From assembly GCA_963724385.1 (NCBI GenBank), contig CAVRUJ010000002.1, positions 992,001-1,056,000 of the forward strand: a stretch of 64,000 nt of DNA, read 5' to 3'. Each line of letters opens with the position of its first letter. Positions within the stretch are counted from its first letter, which is position 1. The DNA is from DASXQK01 sp963724385. GTDB taxonomy: Bacteria > Pseudomonadota > Alphaproteobacteria > Dongiales > Dongiaceae. Positions 21,159 through 29,727 of the stretch are shown piece by piece. The translations under genes and the position numbers were made by a program. Under the pieces are notes generated by a model. The model did not search any database. It was not told where the DNA came from and saw only the letters and a program-made list of their open reading frames with translations.

Positions 21159-24100
21159 ATGGTCGCCGAATTCGCCACCATGGACGGCAATACCGCCGTC
21201 GCCCATGTCGCCTATCGCGTCAACGAAGTCTGCGCGATCTATCCCATAACGCCATCCTCGACCATGGCTGAGCTTGCCGACGAGTGGGCCGCCGCGGGGA
21301 TCAGGAACATCTGGGGCAATGTCCCGGTCATCCAGGAGATGCAAAGCGAAGGCGGCGCCGCCGGGGCCATCCACGGCGCGCTTCAGGCCGGCGCGCTGAC
21401 GACGACCTTCACGGCCTCTCAGGGCCTCTTGTTGATGATCCCCAACATGTTCAAGATCGCCGGGGAACTGACCTCCACCGTGTTCCATGTCGCCGCGCGC
21501 TCGATCGCCACGCAGGCTCTGTCGATCTTCGGCGACCATTCCGACGTCATGGCGGCGAGAAGCACGGGCTTTGCCATCCTGTCGTCGGGCTCGGTCCAGG
21601 AAGCCCATGATTCGGCGCTGATAGCGCAGGCCGCGACGCTTCTCTCGCGCGTCCCCTTCATCCATTTCTTCGACGGGTTCCGGACTTCGCATGAACTCAA
21701 CACGCTGGAGCTGCTGAGCGACGCCGATATCCGGGCCATGATCGACGACGATCTGGTGCGCGCCCATCGCGCCCGGGCGCTCAATCCCGAGCGGCCCTTC
21801 ATCCGCGGCACGGCGCATAACCCCGACACCTTCTTTCAGGCGCGCGAAACCGTAAATCCCTTCTATGACAGGCTGCCGTCCAGCCTGGAATCGATCATGG
21901 AAGAATTCGGCAAGCTGACCGGCCGGCGCTACCGGGCCTTCGAGTACGAAGGCGCGCCGGATGCCGAGAGGGTCATCGTCGTCATGGGTTCGGCGGCCGA
22001 GACCGCGCGCGAGACCGCAGCTGCCCTCGGCCATGCCGGCGAGAAAGTGGGCGTGCTTCAAGTGCGCCTGTTCCGCCCCTTTTCCTCCGCCCGGTTGCTT
22101 GCCGCCCTGCCCGCGACCTGCCGGGCGGTTGCGGTCCTCGACCGAACCAAGGAGCCTGGCGCCAGCGGCGAACCGCTCTATCTCAACGTCGTCGAGACCC
22201 TGGCCCAAGCCCTGTCGCGTGGCCAGCGCAAGACGATGCCCAAGATTGCCGGCGGCCGTTACGGCCTGTCGTCCAAGGATTTCACGCCGGCCATGGCCAA
22301 GGCCGTGTTCGATGAGTTGAAGAAGCCGGAGCCCAAGCACGGCTTCACGGTCGGCATCCTGGACAACGTCACCCGGAGCAACCTAGAATTCGACCCCCGC
22401 TACTCGACCGAGGCGGACGATGTCGTGCGCGCCGTATTCTACGGGCTCGGCGCCGACGGCACGGTCGGCGCCAACAAGAACAGCGTCAAGATCATCGCCG
22501 AAGAGGCCGGGCTCCATGCCCAGGGTTATTTCGTCTACGACTCCCACAAGTCGGGCGCCCAGACCGTTTCCCATCTGCGCTTCGGGCCACGGCCAATTCA
22601 CTCACCCTACCTGATCGCCTCGGCAAACTTCGTCGGCTGCCACCAGTTTCACTTCCTCCAGCGCCAGGATGTCTTGCGGCTCGCGGCGCCCGGCGGCACC
22701 TTCCTGCTCAACAGCCCCTATGGCCCGGACGAAGTCTGGGATCATCTTCCGCGCTCGGTTCAACAGCAGATCATCGACAAGCGGCTCAGGTTCTTCGTCA
22801 TCGACGCGAGCCGCGTTGCCCGAGAGGTCGGTCTCAAGAGCCACACCAACACCGTGCTCCAGACCTGCTTCTTCGGGATCTCGGGCGTGCTCACCCGCGA
22901 CGAAGCGGTGAAGAGAATCAAGGACTCGATCCGCAAGACCTACAGGGCCAAGGGCGAGGCGGTGGTGCAGCGGAACTTCGAGGCCGTCGACGCCACGCTC
23001 TCGCGCCTGCGGGAGGTGGCCATCCCGCCAATGGCGACAGCGGCGTCGGACCGGCCGCCGCTCGTGCCCGATACGGCGCCGGACTTCTTGCGCCAGGTGG
23101 TCGCCAAGATGTTCGAAGGCCTGGGCGACGAGATCCCGGTCAGCCTAATGCCGGTGGACGGAACCTTTCCTTCGGGCACCGCCGCCTGGGAGAAGCGCAA
23201 CACGAGCGACGAGGTTCCCGTCTGGCGTCCGGACCTCTGCATCCAGTGCGGCCAATGCAGTTTCGTTTGCCCGCACAGCGTGATCCGCGCCAAGTACTAC
23301 GGCGAAGGGCAGCTTGAGAATGCGCCGTCCGCCTTCAAGTCGGCGCCCATCAACGCCCGCGGCTACCCCGACATCCGCTTCAGCCTCCAATTCTACGTCG
23401 AGGATTGCACGGGCTGCGGTCTCTGCATCGAATCCTGTCCGGCCTTCAGCCCGGTGGAGCCGGGCCGCAAGGCGATCAACCTGGAGCCGAAGGCGCCCTT
23501 GGTCGAGGCGGAACGCAAGAACATCGCCTTCTTCGAGAACCTGCCGGTCAACGACCGGGCCCGGGTCGACTTCGCCAACGTGCGTGGCGTCCAGTTCCTG
23601 GAGCCGCTGTTCGAGTTCTCGGGCGCCTGCGCCGGCTGCGGGGAGACCCCGTACCTGAAGCTCCTGTCGCAGTTGTTCGGCGACCGGATGATGGTGGCGA
23701 ACGCGACCGGCTGCTCGTCGATCTACGGCGGCAACCTGCCCGTGACGCCTTGGAGCAAGAACCGGGAAGGCCGGGGTCCGGCCTGGTCGAATTCGCTGTT
23801 CGAGGACGACGCCGAGTTCGGGCTCGGATTCCGCCTGGCCGCCGACAAGCATCTCGATCTCGCAAGGGAGCGGCTCCGGTCGCTTTCGGCGGAGCTGGGG
23901 GAGAATCTGGTGAGCGCTATCCTGTCCGCGCCCCAGAAACATGAATCCGAGATTCGTGCCCAGCGGATCCGCGTGGCCGAACTCAAGACGAAACTGCTCG
24001 CCCTTGCCGCAGGCAACGAGGCAGCACGCGATCTGCTCTCGGTGGTCGACCATCTCGTTCGCCGGAGCATCTGGATCGTCGGCGGCGACGGCTGGGCCTA

Positions 24101-24758
24101 CGACATCGGTTTTGGCGGCCTCGACCATGTCTTGTCGACCGGCCGGAGCGTAAACGTCCTGGTGCTGGACACCGAGGTCTACTCGAACACCGGCGGCCAG
24201 GCTTCCAAGGCTACGCCGCTGGGGGCGGTCGCCAAGTTCGCTGCCGCCGGCAAGCGCGTCGCCCGCAAGGATCTGGCCCTGCAGGCGATCGCCTACGGCA
24301 ACGTCTACGTGGCGCAGATCGCCATGGGCGCCAACCCGCAGCAGACGCTCCAGGCCCTGCGCGAGGCTGAGGCCTTCGAGGGCCCGTCCCTCATCCTCGC
24401 TTACAGCCATTGCATCGCCCACGGCTTCGACCTGCGCTACGGGATGAAGCAGCAGGATCTGGCCGTGGCCAGCGGGCATTGGCCGCTATTCCGCTACAAC
24501 CCGGCGATGCGGCAGGTCGGTGAGAATCCGTTCCGCCTCGATTCGCCCCGGCCGACCGTGTCGCTCAAGGACTATGCCTACAACGAACTGCGCTACCGGG
24601 CCCTGGCGCTGACGCGGCCGGCGGAGGCCGAAGACCTGTTGCGCCAGGCCCAGGCGGCGGCCGAGGACAGGTATCTTCAGTACGAAGAGTTCGCGGGCAT
24701 AGAGGGCGGACCCACCGCGGCACGCGTTACGACTGCCGCCGGCCGGGCGGGCGGGTAG
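21159..24758 (+). CDS. nifJ: Pyruvate:ferredoxin (flavodoxin) oxidoreductase, NifJ type
   Basis: 1199 residues, the single-chain homodimeric form. It oxidises pyruvate and CoA to acetyl-CoA and CO2, reducing ferredoxin or flavodoxin. Domain order is as expected: pyruvate-binding domain (about 1-250, YPITPSSTMAELADEW), transketolase-like domain II (from about 260), CoA and gamma domain (from about 420, FYGLGADGTVGANKNSVKII), two 4Fe-4S clusters (CIQCGQCSFVCPHS and CTGCGLCIESCPAF, about 690-770), then the TPP domain with CAGCGETPYLKLL, the GGDGWAYDIGFGGLDH motif and SNTGGQASKATPLG. All cofactor motifs are intact. It is oxygen-sensitive in most organisms, consistent with low-oxygen regulation. 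Confidence 0.97.
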   Translation: MVAEFATMDGNTAVAHVAYRVNEVCAIYPITPSSTMAELADEWAAAGIRNIWGNVPVIQEMQSEGGAAGAIHGALQAGALTTTFTASQGLLLMIPNMFKIAGELTSTVFHVAARSIATQALSIFGDHSDVMAARSTGFAILSSGSVQEAHDSALIAQAATLLSRVPFIHFFDGFRTSHELNTLELLSDADIRAMIDDDLVRAHRARALNPERPFIRGTAHNPDTFFQARETVNPFYDRLPSSLESIMEEFGKLTGRRYRAFEYEGAPDAERVIVVMGSAAETARETAAALGHAGEKVGVLQVRLFRPFSSARLLAALPATCRAVAVLDRTKEPGASGEPLYLNVVETLAQALSRGQRKTMPKIAGGRYGLSSKDFTPAMAKAVFDELKKPEPKHGFTVGILDNVTRSNLEFDPRYSTEADDVVRAVFYGLGADGTVGANKNSVKIIAEEAGLHAQGYFVYDSHKSGAQTVSHLRFGPRPIHSPYLIASANFVGCHQFHFLQRQDVLRLAAPGGTFLLNSPYGPDEVWDHLPRSVQQQIIDKRLRFFVIDASRVAREVGLKSHTNTVLQTCFFGISGVLTRDEAVKRIKDSIRKTYRAKGEAVVQRNFEAVDATLSRLREVAIPPMATAASDRPPLVPDTAPDFLRQVVAKMFEGLGDEIPVSLMPVDGTFPSGTAAWEKRNTSDEVPVWRPDLCIQCGQCSFVCPHSVIRAKYYGEGQLENAPSAFKSAPINARGYPDIRFSLQFYVEDCTGCGLCIESCPAFSPVEPGRKAINLEPKAPLVEAERKNIAFFENLPVNDRARVDFANVRGVQFLEPLFEFSGACAGCGETPYLKLLSQLFGDRMMVANATGCSSIYGGNLPVTPWSKNREGRGPAWSNSLFEDDAEFGLGFRLAADKHLDLARERLRSLSAELGENLVSAILSAPQKHESEIRAQRIRVAELKTKLLALAAGNEAARDLLSVVDHLVRRSIWIVGGDGWAYDIGFGGLDHVLSTGRSVNVLVLDTEVYSNTGGQASKATPLGAVAKFAAAGKRVARKDLALQAIAYGNVYVAQIAMGANPQQTLQALREAEAFEGPSLILAYSHCIAHGFDLRYGMKQQDLAVASGHWPLFRYNPAMRQVGENPFRLDSPRPTVSLKDYAYNELRYRALALTRPAEAEDLLRQAQAAAEDRYLQYEEFAGIEGGPTAARVTTAAGRAGG

Positions 24759-24762
24759 CACC

Positions 24763-25761
24763 ATGAACCTGGCGACGCGCTATCTGGGGCTCGAACTGAA
24801 GAACCCGCTTGTGGCTGGAGCAGGCCCGCTCAACGGCGAATTGGACAACATCCGGCGATTGGAAGACCTGGGCGCCGCCGCGGTGGTCCTTCCCTCGATC
24901 TTCGAGGAGCAGATTCAGCAGGAACAAGAGACGATTGAGCGCCTGATCGCCACCGGCATCGACAACTATAGCGAGGCGTTGACATATTTCCCGGGCCAGG
25001 CGGCTTACGTCATCGCTCCCGGGCGATATGTCGAACTGGTCGAGCGGGCCGCCAAGGCCGTCGATATCCCGGTCATCGCCAGCCTCAACGGGGTGACGGA
25101 CCAGGGCTGGCTCGACTACGCGCGCCAGGCCGAGGAGGCCGGCGCCAGCGCGATCGAGCTCAACATCTATTTCATTCCCTCCGACCTGGAGCTGTCGGGG
25201 CGCGAGGTGGAATTGCGCTATATCGACATCGTGAAAGCCGTCAGGCGGGCCGTGAAGATCCCGGTCGCCGTCAAGATCGGCCCGCATTTCAGCTCTATCG
25301 GTCATATGGTTCGCCAGCTCGAGCAGGCGGGCGCCGACGGGCTGGTCCTGTTCAACAGGTTCTACCAGCCCGATATCGATCTCGTGCAGCTTTCCGTGCT
25401 GCGCAACCTCGAGCTCAGCACCCCCCAGGAGATCCGCCTCCCTCTCTTGTGGATCAGCGTGCTGTCGGGACGCATTCGAGCCTCGCTCGCGGCCAGCACG
25501 GGAGTCCAAGGTGCCGATGAGGTCGTGAAATACCTTCTCGCGGGGGCCGACGTCGTCATGACCACCTCGGCGCTGTTGAAACACGGCGTGAACCACATGG
25601 CCGTCATGCTGGATGGCCTGAGGAACTGGCTCGCCGAGCGCGACGTCGGCTCGCTTGACCAGATTCGGGGACGGATGAATCAGCGCAACCTCGCCGATCC
25701 GATGGCCGTGGAGCGGGCCAACTACATCCGTATCTTGCAAAGCTATCGACCGAACAGGTAG
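24763..25761 (+). CDS. Dihydroorotate dehydrogenase-like protein
   Basis: 332 residues, a TIM-barrel flavoprotein of the class often annotated as DHOD-like. The start TRYLGLELKNPLVAGAGPLN, the phosphate- and FMN-side motifs around PVAVKIGPHFSS, and GADVVMTTSALLKHG are present. It is not the pyrimidine-pathway PyrD: it lacks the usual PyrD N-terminus and lies 4 bp after nifJ. The family often co-occurs with PFOR genes, so it may use reduced ferredoxin or an unidentified substrate. The physiological reaction is unknown. Confidence 0.85.
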   Translation: MNLATRYLGLELKNPLVAGAGPLNGELDNIRRLEDLGAAAVVLPSIFEEQIQQEQETIERLIATGIDNYSEALTYFPGQAAYVIAPGRYVELVERAAKAVDIPVIASLNGVTDQGWLDYARQAEEAGASAIELNIYFIPSDLELSGREVELRYIDIVKAVRRAVKIPVAVKIGPHFSSIGHMVRQLEQAGADGLVLFNRFYQPDIDLVQLSVLRNLELSTPQEIRLPLLWISVLSGRIRASLAASTGVQGADEVVKYLLAGADVVMTTSALLKHGVNHMAVMLDGLRNWLAERDVGSLDQIRGRMNQRNLADPMAVERANYIRILQSYRPNR

Positions 25762-25843
25762 GGCCGGTGGACCGTCGCGCAAGCTGGATTCCGGCGATCC
25801 CGCCAGGCAAACAAGGGGAGCGAGCCAACTTACGGTGCCGCGG

Positions 25844-27190
25844 ATGTTGGCCCGACTGAACAAGAGTCCGCTCCTCACCGACCTCTATCAGCTCAATATG
25901 CTGCAGGCCTATCTCGACCACGGACGCACCGAGACGGCCGTGTTCGAGCTGTTCTTCCGCAAGCTTCCGCCGCAGAGGGGTTTTCTGCTCGCCGCCGGAC
26001 TGGAGCAGGCGCTGGATTTTCTCGCTGCCGTGGTCTTCGCCGAAGAGGAATTGGACTGGCTCCGGCGCTCCGGCCGCTTTTCCCGGGATTTCGTCGACTA
26101 TCTCGCATCCTTCCGGTTCCGGGGCGAGGTGCATGCCATGCCAGAAGGCACGGTGTTCTTTGCCGACGAACCCGTCCTGCGCGTCACCGCTCTGCTGCCC
26201 GAGGCGCAGCTCGTCGAAACCCGGCTCATCAACCTCATCCACTTCCAGACGCTGACGGCGAGCAAGGCCGCGCGCATGGTGCTGGCGGCGCCCGGCAAGC
26301 AGCTGATCGACTTCGGGCTGCGCCGGGCTCATGGCGCCGAAGCTGGCCTTCTCGCCGCGCGCGCCTCCTATCTGGCCGGTTTCGCCGGCAGCGCCACCCT
26401 GATCGCCGAACCGGTCTTCGGCATTCCGGTCTTCGGCACCATGGCCCACTCCTTCGTTCAGGCCTGGGGAGACGAGTCCGAAGCCTTTCTAGACTTCGCC
26501 CGCTCCCGGCCGCGCAATCTGACCCTGCTCATCGACACCTATGACACGGAAGCCGGTGCGCGGAAGGTCGTCGCCCTGGCGCCGCGACTGCGCGCGGAGG
26601 GGATTGCTCTTGGTGCCGTCCGCCTCGACAGCGGCGATCTGGACTCCCTCTCGCGCAAAGTTCGCGCCATTCTCGACCAGGGAGGCCTGGGCGAGGTGCG
26701 GATCTTCGCCAGCGGCGGTCTCGATGAGACGGCGATGGCGCGGCTGCTCGCGGCAGGAGCGCCGATCGACGGCTTCGGCGTCGGCACAAGTCTCACGACG
26801 TCCTTCGATCTCCCTGCCCTCGACTGCGCGTACAAGCTTCAGGAGTACGCCGGCATCGCCAGGCGGAAGCTTTCTCCGGGCAAGGCGACCTGGCCCGGAC
26901 GCAAGCAGGTCTTTCGCCGCTACGACGCGGCTGGGCGAATCGCCGGCGATCTGCTGACACTGGAAGGCGACAGGCAGCAGGGCGAGGCCCTGATCCGGCT
27001 CGTCATGAAGGTCGGCAAGGCCGTGGGTCCGCGGCGCTCCCTCGCCGAACTGCGGATCGCAGCGGCGGCAGGGCTCGCCAGCCTCCCCGAGGCGCTTAGG
27101 GCGCTGAACCCCGAATCTTCCCTTCCAGTCCGGATCGCCCCTGCCCTCGCGGAGCTGACCGCCGCAGTCGATCGCCGCCTCGGCGGTTGA
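25844..27190 (+). CDS. pncB: Nicotinate phosphoribosyltransferase
   Basis: 448 residues from the ATG; a GTG three codons earlier is an alternative, and neither has a good Shine-Dalgarno. It salvages nicotinate to nicotinate mononucleotide for NAD synthesis. Visible family blocks are LLTDLYQLNMLQAYLDHG, the LINLIHFQTLTASKAARMV stretch, FGLRRAHGAEAG (with the active-site His), GTMAHSFVQAWGDE, and IRLDSGD-like AVRLDSGDLDSLSRKVR. Its place after the PFOR cluster suggests that NAD supply is raised with the fermentative genes. The 82-bp gap to the upstream gene shows no FNR-type site, so read-through is likely. Confidence 0.95.
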   Translation: MLARLNKSPLLTDLYQLNMLQAYLDHGRTETAVFELFFRKLPPQRGFLLAAGLEQALDFLAAVVFAEEELDWLRRSGRFSRDFVDYLASFRFRGEVHAMPEGTVFFADEPVLRVTALLPEAQLVETRLINLIHFQTLTASKAARMVLAAPGKQLIDFGLRRAHGAEAGLLAARASYLAGFAGSATLIAEPVFGIPVFGTMAHSFVQAWGDESEAFLDFARSRPRNLTLLIDTYDTEAGARKVVALAPRLRAEGIALGAVRLDSGDLDSLSRKVRAILDQGGLGEVRIFASGGLDETAMARLLAAGAPIDGFGVGTSLTTSFDLPALDCAYKLQEYAGIARRKLSPGKATWPGRKQVFRRYDAAGRIAGDLLTLEGDRQQGEALIRLVMKVGKAVGPRRSLAELRIAAAAGLASLPEALRALNPESSLPVRIAPALAELTAAVDRRLGG

Positions 27191-27219
27191 CCGCGCATCT
27201 GCCACCGCCGGTCGAGGGT

Positions 27220-27233
27220 TTGATCTGAGTCAA
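27220..27233 (+). promoter_or_regulatory. FNR/FixK-type site upstream of hsp20
   Basis: TTGATCTGAGTCAA matches TTGAT-N4-ATCAA at 9 of 10. The centre is about 98 bp before the hsp20 ATG. A start about 41 bp downstream would give a leader of about 55 nt. Confidence 0.7.
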
Positions 27234-27323
27234 GGCCGCGAGGCGAAGCCTGACCAATACTCCGCGGCCAGCTGAAGTCACTCGGTGGGACATTCAGCGC
27301 GCCATCACGAACAGGAGGAAGAC

Positions 27324-27854
27324 ATGGCCGACAAGGAGTCCAAAGTTCCTGTAAAGAGCGAGAAGGCAGCGCCGCCTGCCCGCACAGCGACGGCGTGGCA
27401 GCCCTTCGAGGCGCTGCAGAAGGAGATCGACCGGGTGTTCGAGGACTTCACGCGGTTTCCATTCGGCGGCCGGTTCCTTGATTTCTCCCCGTTGCGCGGC
27501 CGCTTGCCGACGGTCGATGTGCCCTCGCCGGCGGTCGACGTGGTCGAGAAGGACAACGCCTACCAGATTTCGGCCGAGCTGCCGGGCATGGATGAGAGCA
27601 ACATCGAGGTCAAGGTTGCGGACGACATCCTGACCATCAAGGGCGAAAAGAAGGAAGAGAAGGAGGAGAAGGACAAGAACTACTACATGTCCGAGCGGCG
27701 CTACGGCTCCTTCCAGCGTTCCTTCCAGCTGCCCCCGGGGGTCGACCAGGGCAAGATCGATGCCAGCTTCCAGAAAGGCGTGCTGACCGTGACCCTGCCC
27801 AAGTCGCCCGAGGCCCAGCAGAAGGAGAAGAAGATCGTCGTCAAGGCGAAGTGA
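27324..27854 (+). CDS. Hsp20 family small heat-shock protein
   Basis: 176 residues. A holdase that binds unfolding proteins. A charged, Ala/Pro-rich N-terminus with WQPFEALQKEIDRVFEDF precedes the alpha-crystallin domain (about 70-165): PAVDVVEKDNAYQISAELPG, then a Lys/Glu-rich loop (KKEEKEEKDKNY), then RRYGSFQRSFQLP and FQKGVLTVTLPKS. The C-terminal I-x-I-like IVVKAK is short. The ATG follows AGGAGGAAGAC, an excellent ribosome-binding site. The FNR-type site upstream places it with the low-oxygen genes rather than a heat-shock operon. Confidence 0.95.
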   Translation: MADKESKVPVKSEKAAPPARTATAWQPFEALQKEIDRVFEDFTRFPFGGRFLDFSPLRGRLPTVDVPSPAVDVVEKDNAYQISAELPGMDESNIEVKVADDILTIKGEKKEEKEEKDKNYYMSERRYGSFQRSFQLPPGVDQGKIDASFQKGVLTVTLPKSPEAQQKEKKIVVKAK

Positions 27855-28289
27855 CGGCGTTGTTGGCGTCGATTGAAATCCTGGCTCATCCGAGGGTCGT
27901 GGCGGCGGATCGGCGCAGGCATGCGCGTAGATAAGGTTGCTTGTGGCTCGTCGCAGGGGTGAACCAATGAGGCCGACTGGAAAAGGTATCGATGCGATGC
28001 CTTTCGGCGACTTCACCCCTGTGCCGGAGCCGGTTCCTCCGGGCGGTATCCCAGGTACCTTGCTGGGACATTGCTCGGCATGGAGAACCTAGCCAAAGTC
28101 GGTCTTGCGGCAGCGGCCAAAGCGCCGCTTGTTTCTTGAGTGCTGAACCGGCGCTGCGATGGATTGCGGTGTCCACCATGAAATCCGATCGTCGCGGGTT
28201 CCGCCGTCGTGCTGAAGCTGCGCGCAATCGCAGCGACCAACTCGCGCAAGGGCGTTGCCAGAATCAGAAGTCTCCATGGGGGACGCAGA
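27855..28289. other. Intergenic region between hsp20 and malic enzyme gene
   Basis: 435 bp with no supported protein gene. It holds a widely spaced inverted repeat, CAGGGGTGAA (27954-27963) and TTCACCCCTG (28012-28021). I see no FNR-type site and no clear intrinsic terminator. An open frame reads into the malic enzyme gene from 28209, but that part is unlike the enzyme. Confidence 0.55.
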
Positions 28290-29666
28290 ATGAAGTCGAC
28301 TTTCAAGGCCGATTCACCAAGCAAGGCGCAGCTTCTGGCCGACGCCGAAAGGCCGGGGCAGGAGGCCTTGCGCCTTCATCCCTATTACCGCGGCAAGGTG
28401 CAGATCCTTCCTAAATGCCCGGTGAGGGGGCTCGAAGACTTCAGCATTTGGTACAGCCCTGGCGTGGCCGCGCCCTGCCGGGCGATTCGCGCCGACCCGG
28501 CCCTGGTATTCGAGCACAGCAACAAGGCCAACAGCATCGCCATCGTCACGGACGGCAGCCGGGTACTCGGTCTCGGTGACATCGGCCCCGAGGCCGCCCT
28601 GCCGGTGATGGAGGGCAAGGCCCTGCTGTTCAAGTACCTGGGTGGGGTCGATGCGGTTCCCCTCTGCCTTGGAACCAAGGACCCGGACGAGATTGTGCGG
28701 ACCGTCAAGCTGCTCGAGCCGGGCTTCGGCGGGATCAACCTCGAGGACATCGCCCAGCCCAAGTGCTTTCGAATCCTCGACGCCCTTCGCCGGGAGCTGC
28801 ATATTCCGGTCTGGCATGACGACCAGCAAGGCACCGCAACCGTCGTCCTCGCCGCCCTCATCAACGCCGCCAGGATCGTCGGCAAGCCGCTGAAGGGCCT
28901 GCGGTTGGCCTTCGTCGGCATGGGCGCCGCCAATGTAGCGGCCTATCGCCTGCTGCGGGCCGCCGGTTTCGATCCGAGGGGGATCGTCGCCTGCGACAGC
29001 AAGGGCAGTCTCCACCGCGGGCGGGCGGATATCGAGGCATTGCAGGCCGAATTCCCCGACAAATGGCGGATCTGCCAGGAGTCGAATGCCGATGGCGCCG
29101 CCGGTGACGCGGCGGCGGCGCTGCGGGGCGCCGATGCCTGCATCGCCTTCTCCGCTCCGGGCGCTGTCACGCCGGCAGCCGTGGCCGGCATGGCCAAGGA
29201 TGCCATCCTGCTCGCTTGCGCCAATCCGGTGCCCGAGATCTGGCCTTGGGAGGCGAAGGCGGCGGGCGCGCGCATCGTCGCCACCGGGCGCGGCGACTTT
29301 CCCAACCAGGTCAACAATTCGCTATGCTTTCCGGGGATTTTCCGCGGCGTGCTCGACGTCCGCGCCCGCGCCATCACCGACGAGATCGCGCTGGCGGCGG
29401 CAGATGCGCTGGCGGGAGCGGCAGAGGCTCCTTCGGAAGAACGCCTGTTGCCGACCATGGCAGACTGGGAAGTCGCGGCAAAGGTCGCCGCCGCCGTCGC
29501 GACGGCGGCCGAAGCCGCGGGGCTTGCCCGGCATCCGCTCGGCTACAACGAAGAGTTCCATGCGGCCCGCGCCATCATCGATACGGCCCGCCGTGCAACG
29601 GGACTACTGATGGATGGAGGCGCGATCGCGCCGGTTCCGGCCGACCGGAAACACAGCCCGGTTTGA
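28290..29666 (+). CDS. Malic enzyme (NAD(P)-dependent)
   Basis: 458 residues. Oxidative decarboxylation of malate to pyruvate and CO2. The malic N-terminal domain shows YSPGVAAPCRAI, then VTDGSRVLGLGDIGPEAALP, with the catalytic Lys in EGKALLFKYLGGVDAVPLCL. The metal-site block GGINLEDIAQPKCF and HDDQQGTATVVLAALINA follow. The NAD(P)-binding domain starts GLRLAFVGMGAANVAAYRLL. The protein ends after about 450 residues, so the phosphotransacetylase-like C-terminal domain of many alphaproteobacterial malic enzymes is absent. The start follows GGGGGA. Pyruvate production fits its PFOR and PDH neighbours. Confidence 0.93.
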   Translation: MKSTFKADSPSKAQLLADAERPGQEALRLHPYYRGKVQILPKCPVRGLEDFSIWYSPGVAAPCRAIRADPALVFEHSNKANSIAIVTDGSRVLGLGDIGPEAALPVMEGKALLFKYLGGVDAVPLCLGTKDPDEIVRTVKLLEPGFGGINLEDIAQPKCFRILDALRRELHIPVWHDDQQGTATVVLAALINAARIVGKPLKGLRLAFVGMGAANVAAYRLLRAAGFDPRGIVACDSKGSLHRGRADIEALQAEFPDKWRICQESNADGAAGDAAAALRGADACIAFSAPGAVTPAAVAGMAKDAILLACANPVPEIWPWEAKAAGARIVATGRGDFPNQVNNSLCFPGIFRGVLDVRARAITDEIALAAADALAGAAEAPSEERLLPTMADWEVAAKVAAAVATAAEAAGLARHPLGYNEEFHAARAIIDTARRATGLLMDGGAIAPVPADRKHSPV

Positions 29667-29676
29667 CCTGTATCAA
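29663..29676 (+). promoter_or_regulatory. FNR/FixK-type site upstream of the ligase-PDH operon
   Basis: TTGACCTGTATCAA matches TTGAT-N4-ATCAA at 9 of 10 and overlaps the malic enzyme stop codon. The centre is about 59 bp before the ligase ATG at 29728, so a start near 29711 would leave a very short leader. Confidence 0.7.
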
Positions 29677-29727
29677 TGAGACAGCCCCCCTTGCCGCTAC
29701 TCTCGCTGTCGGATGGGGAGGACCGAG

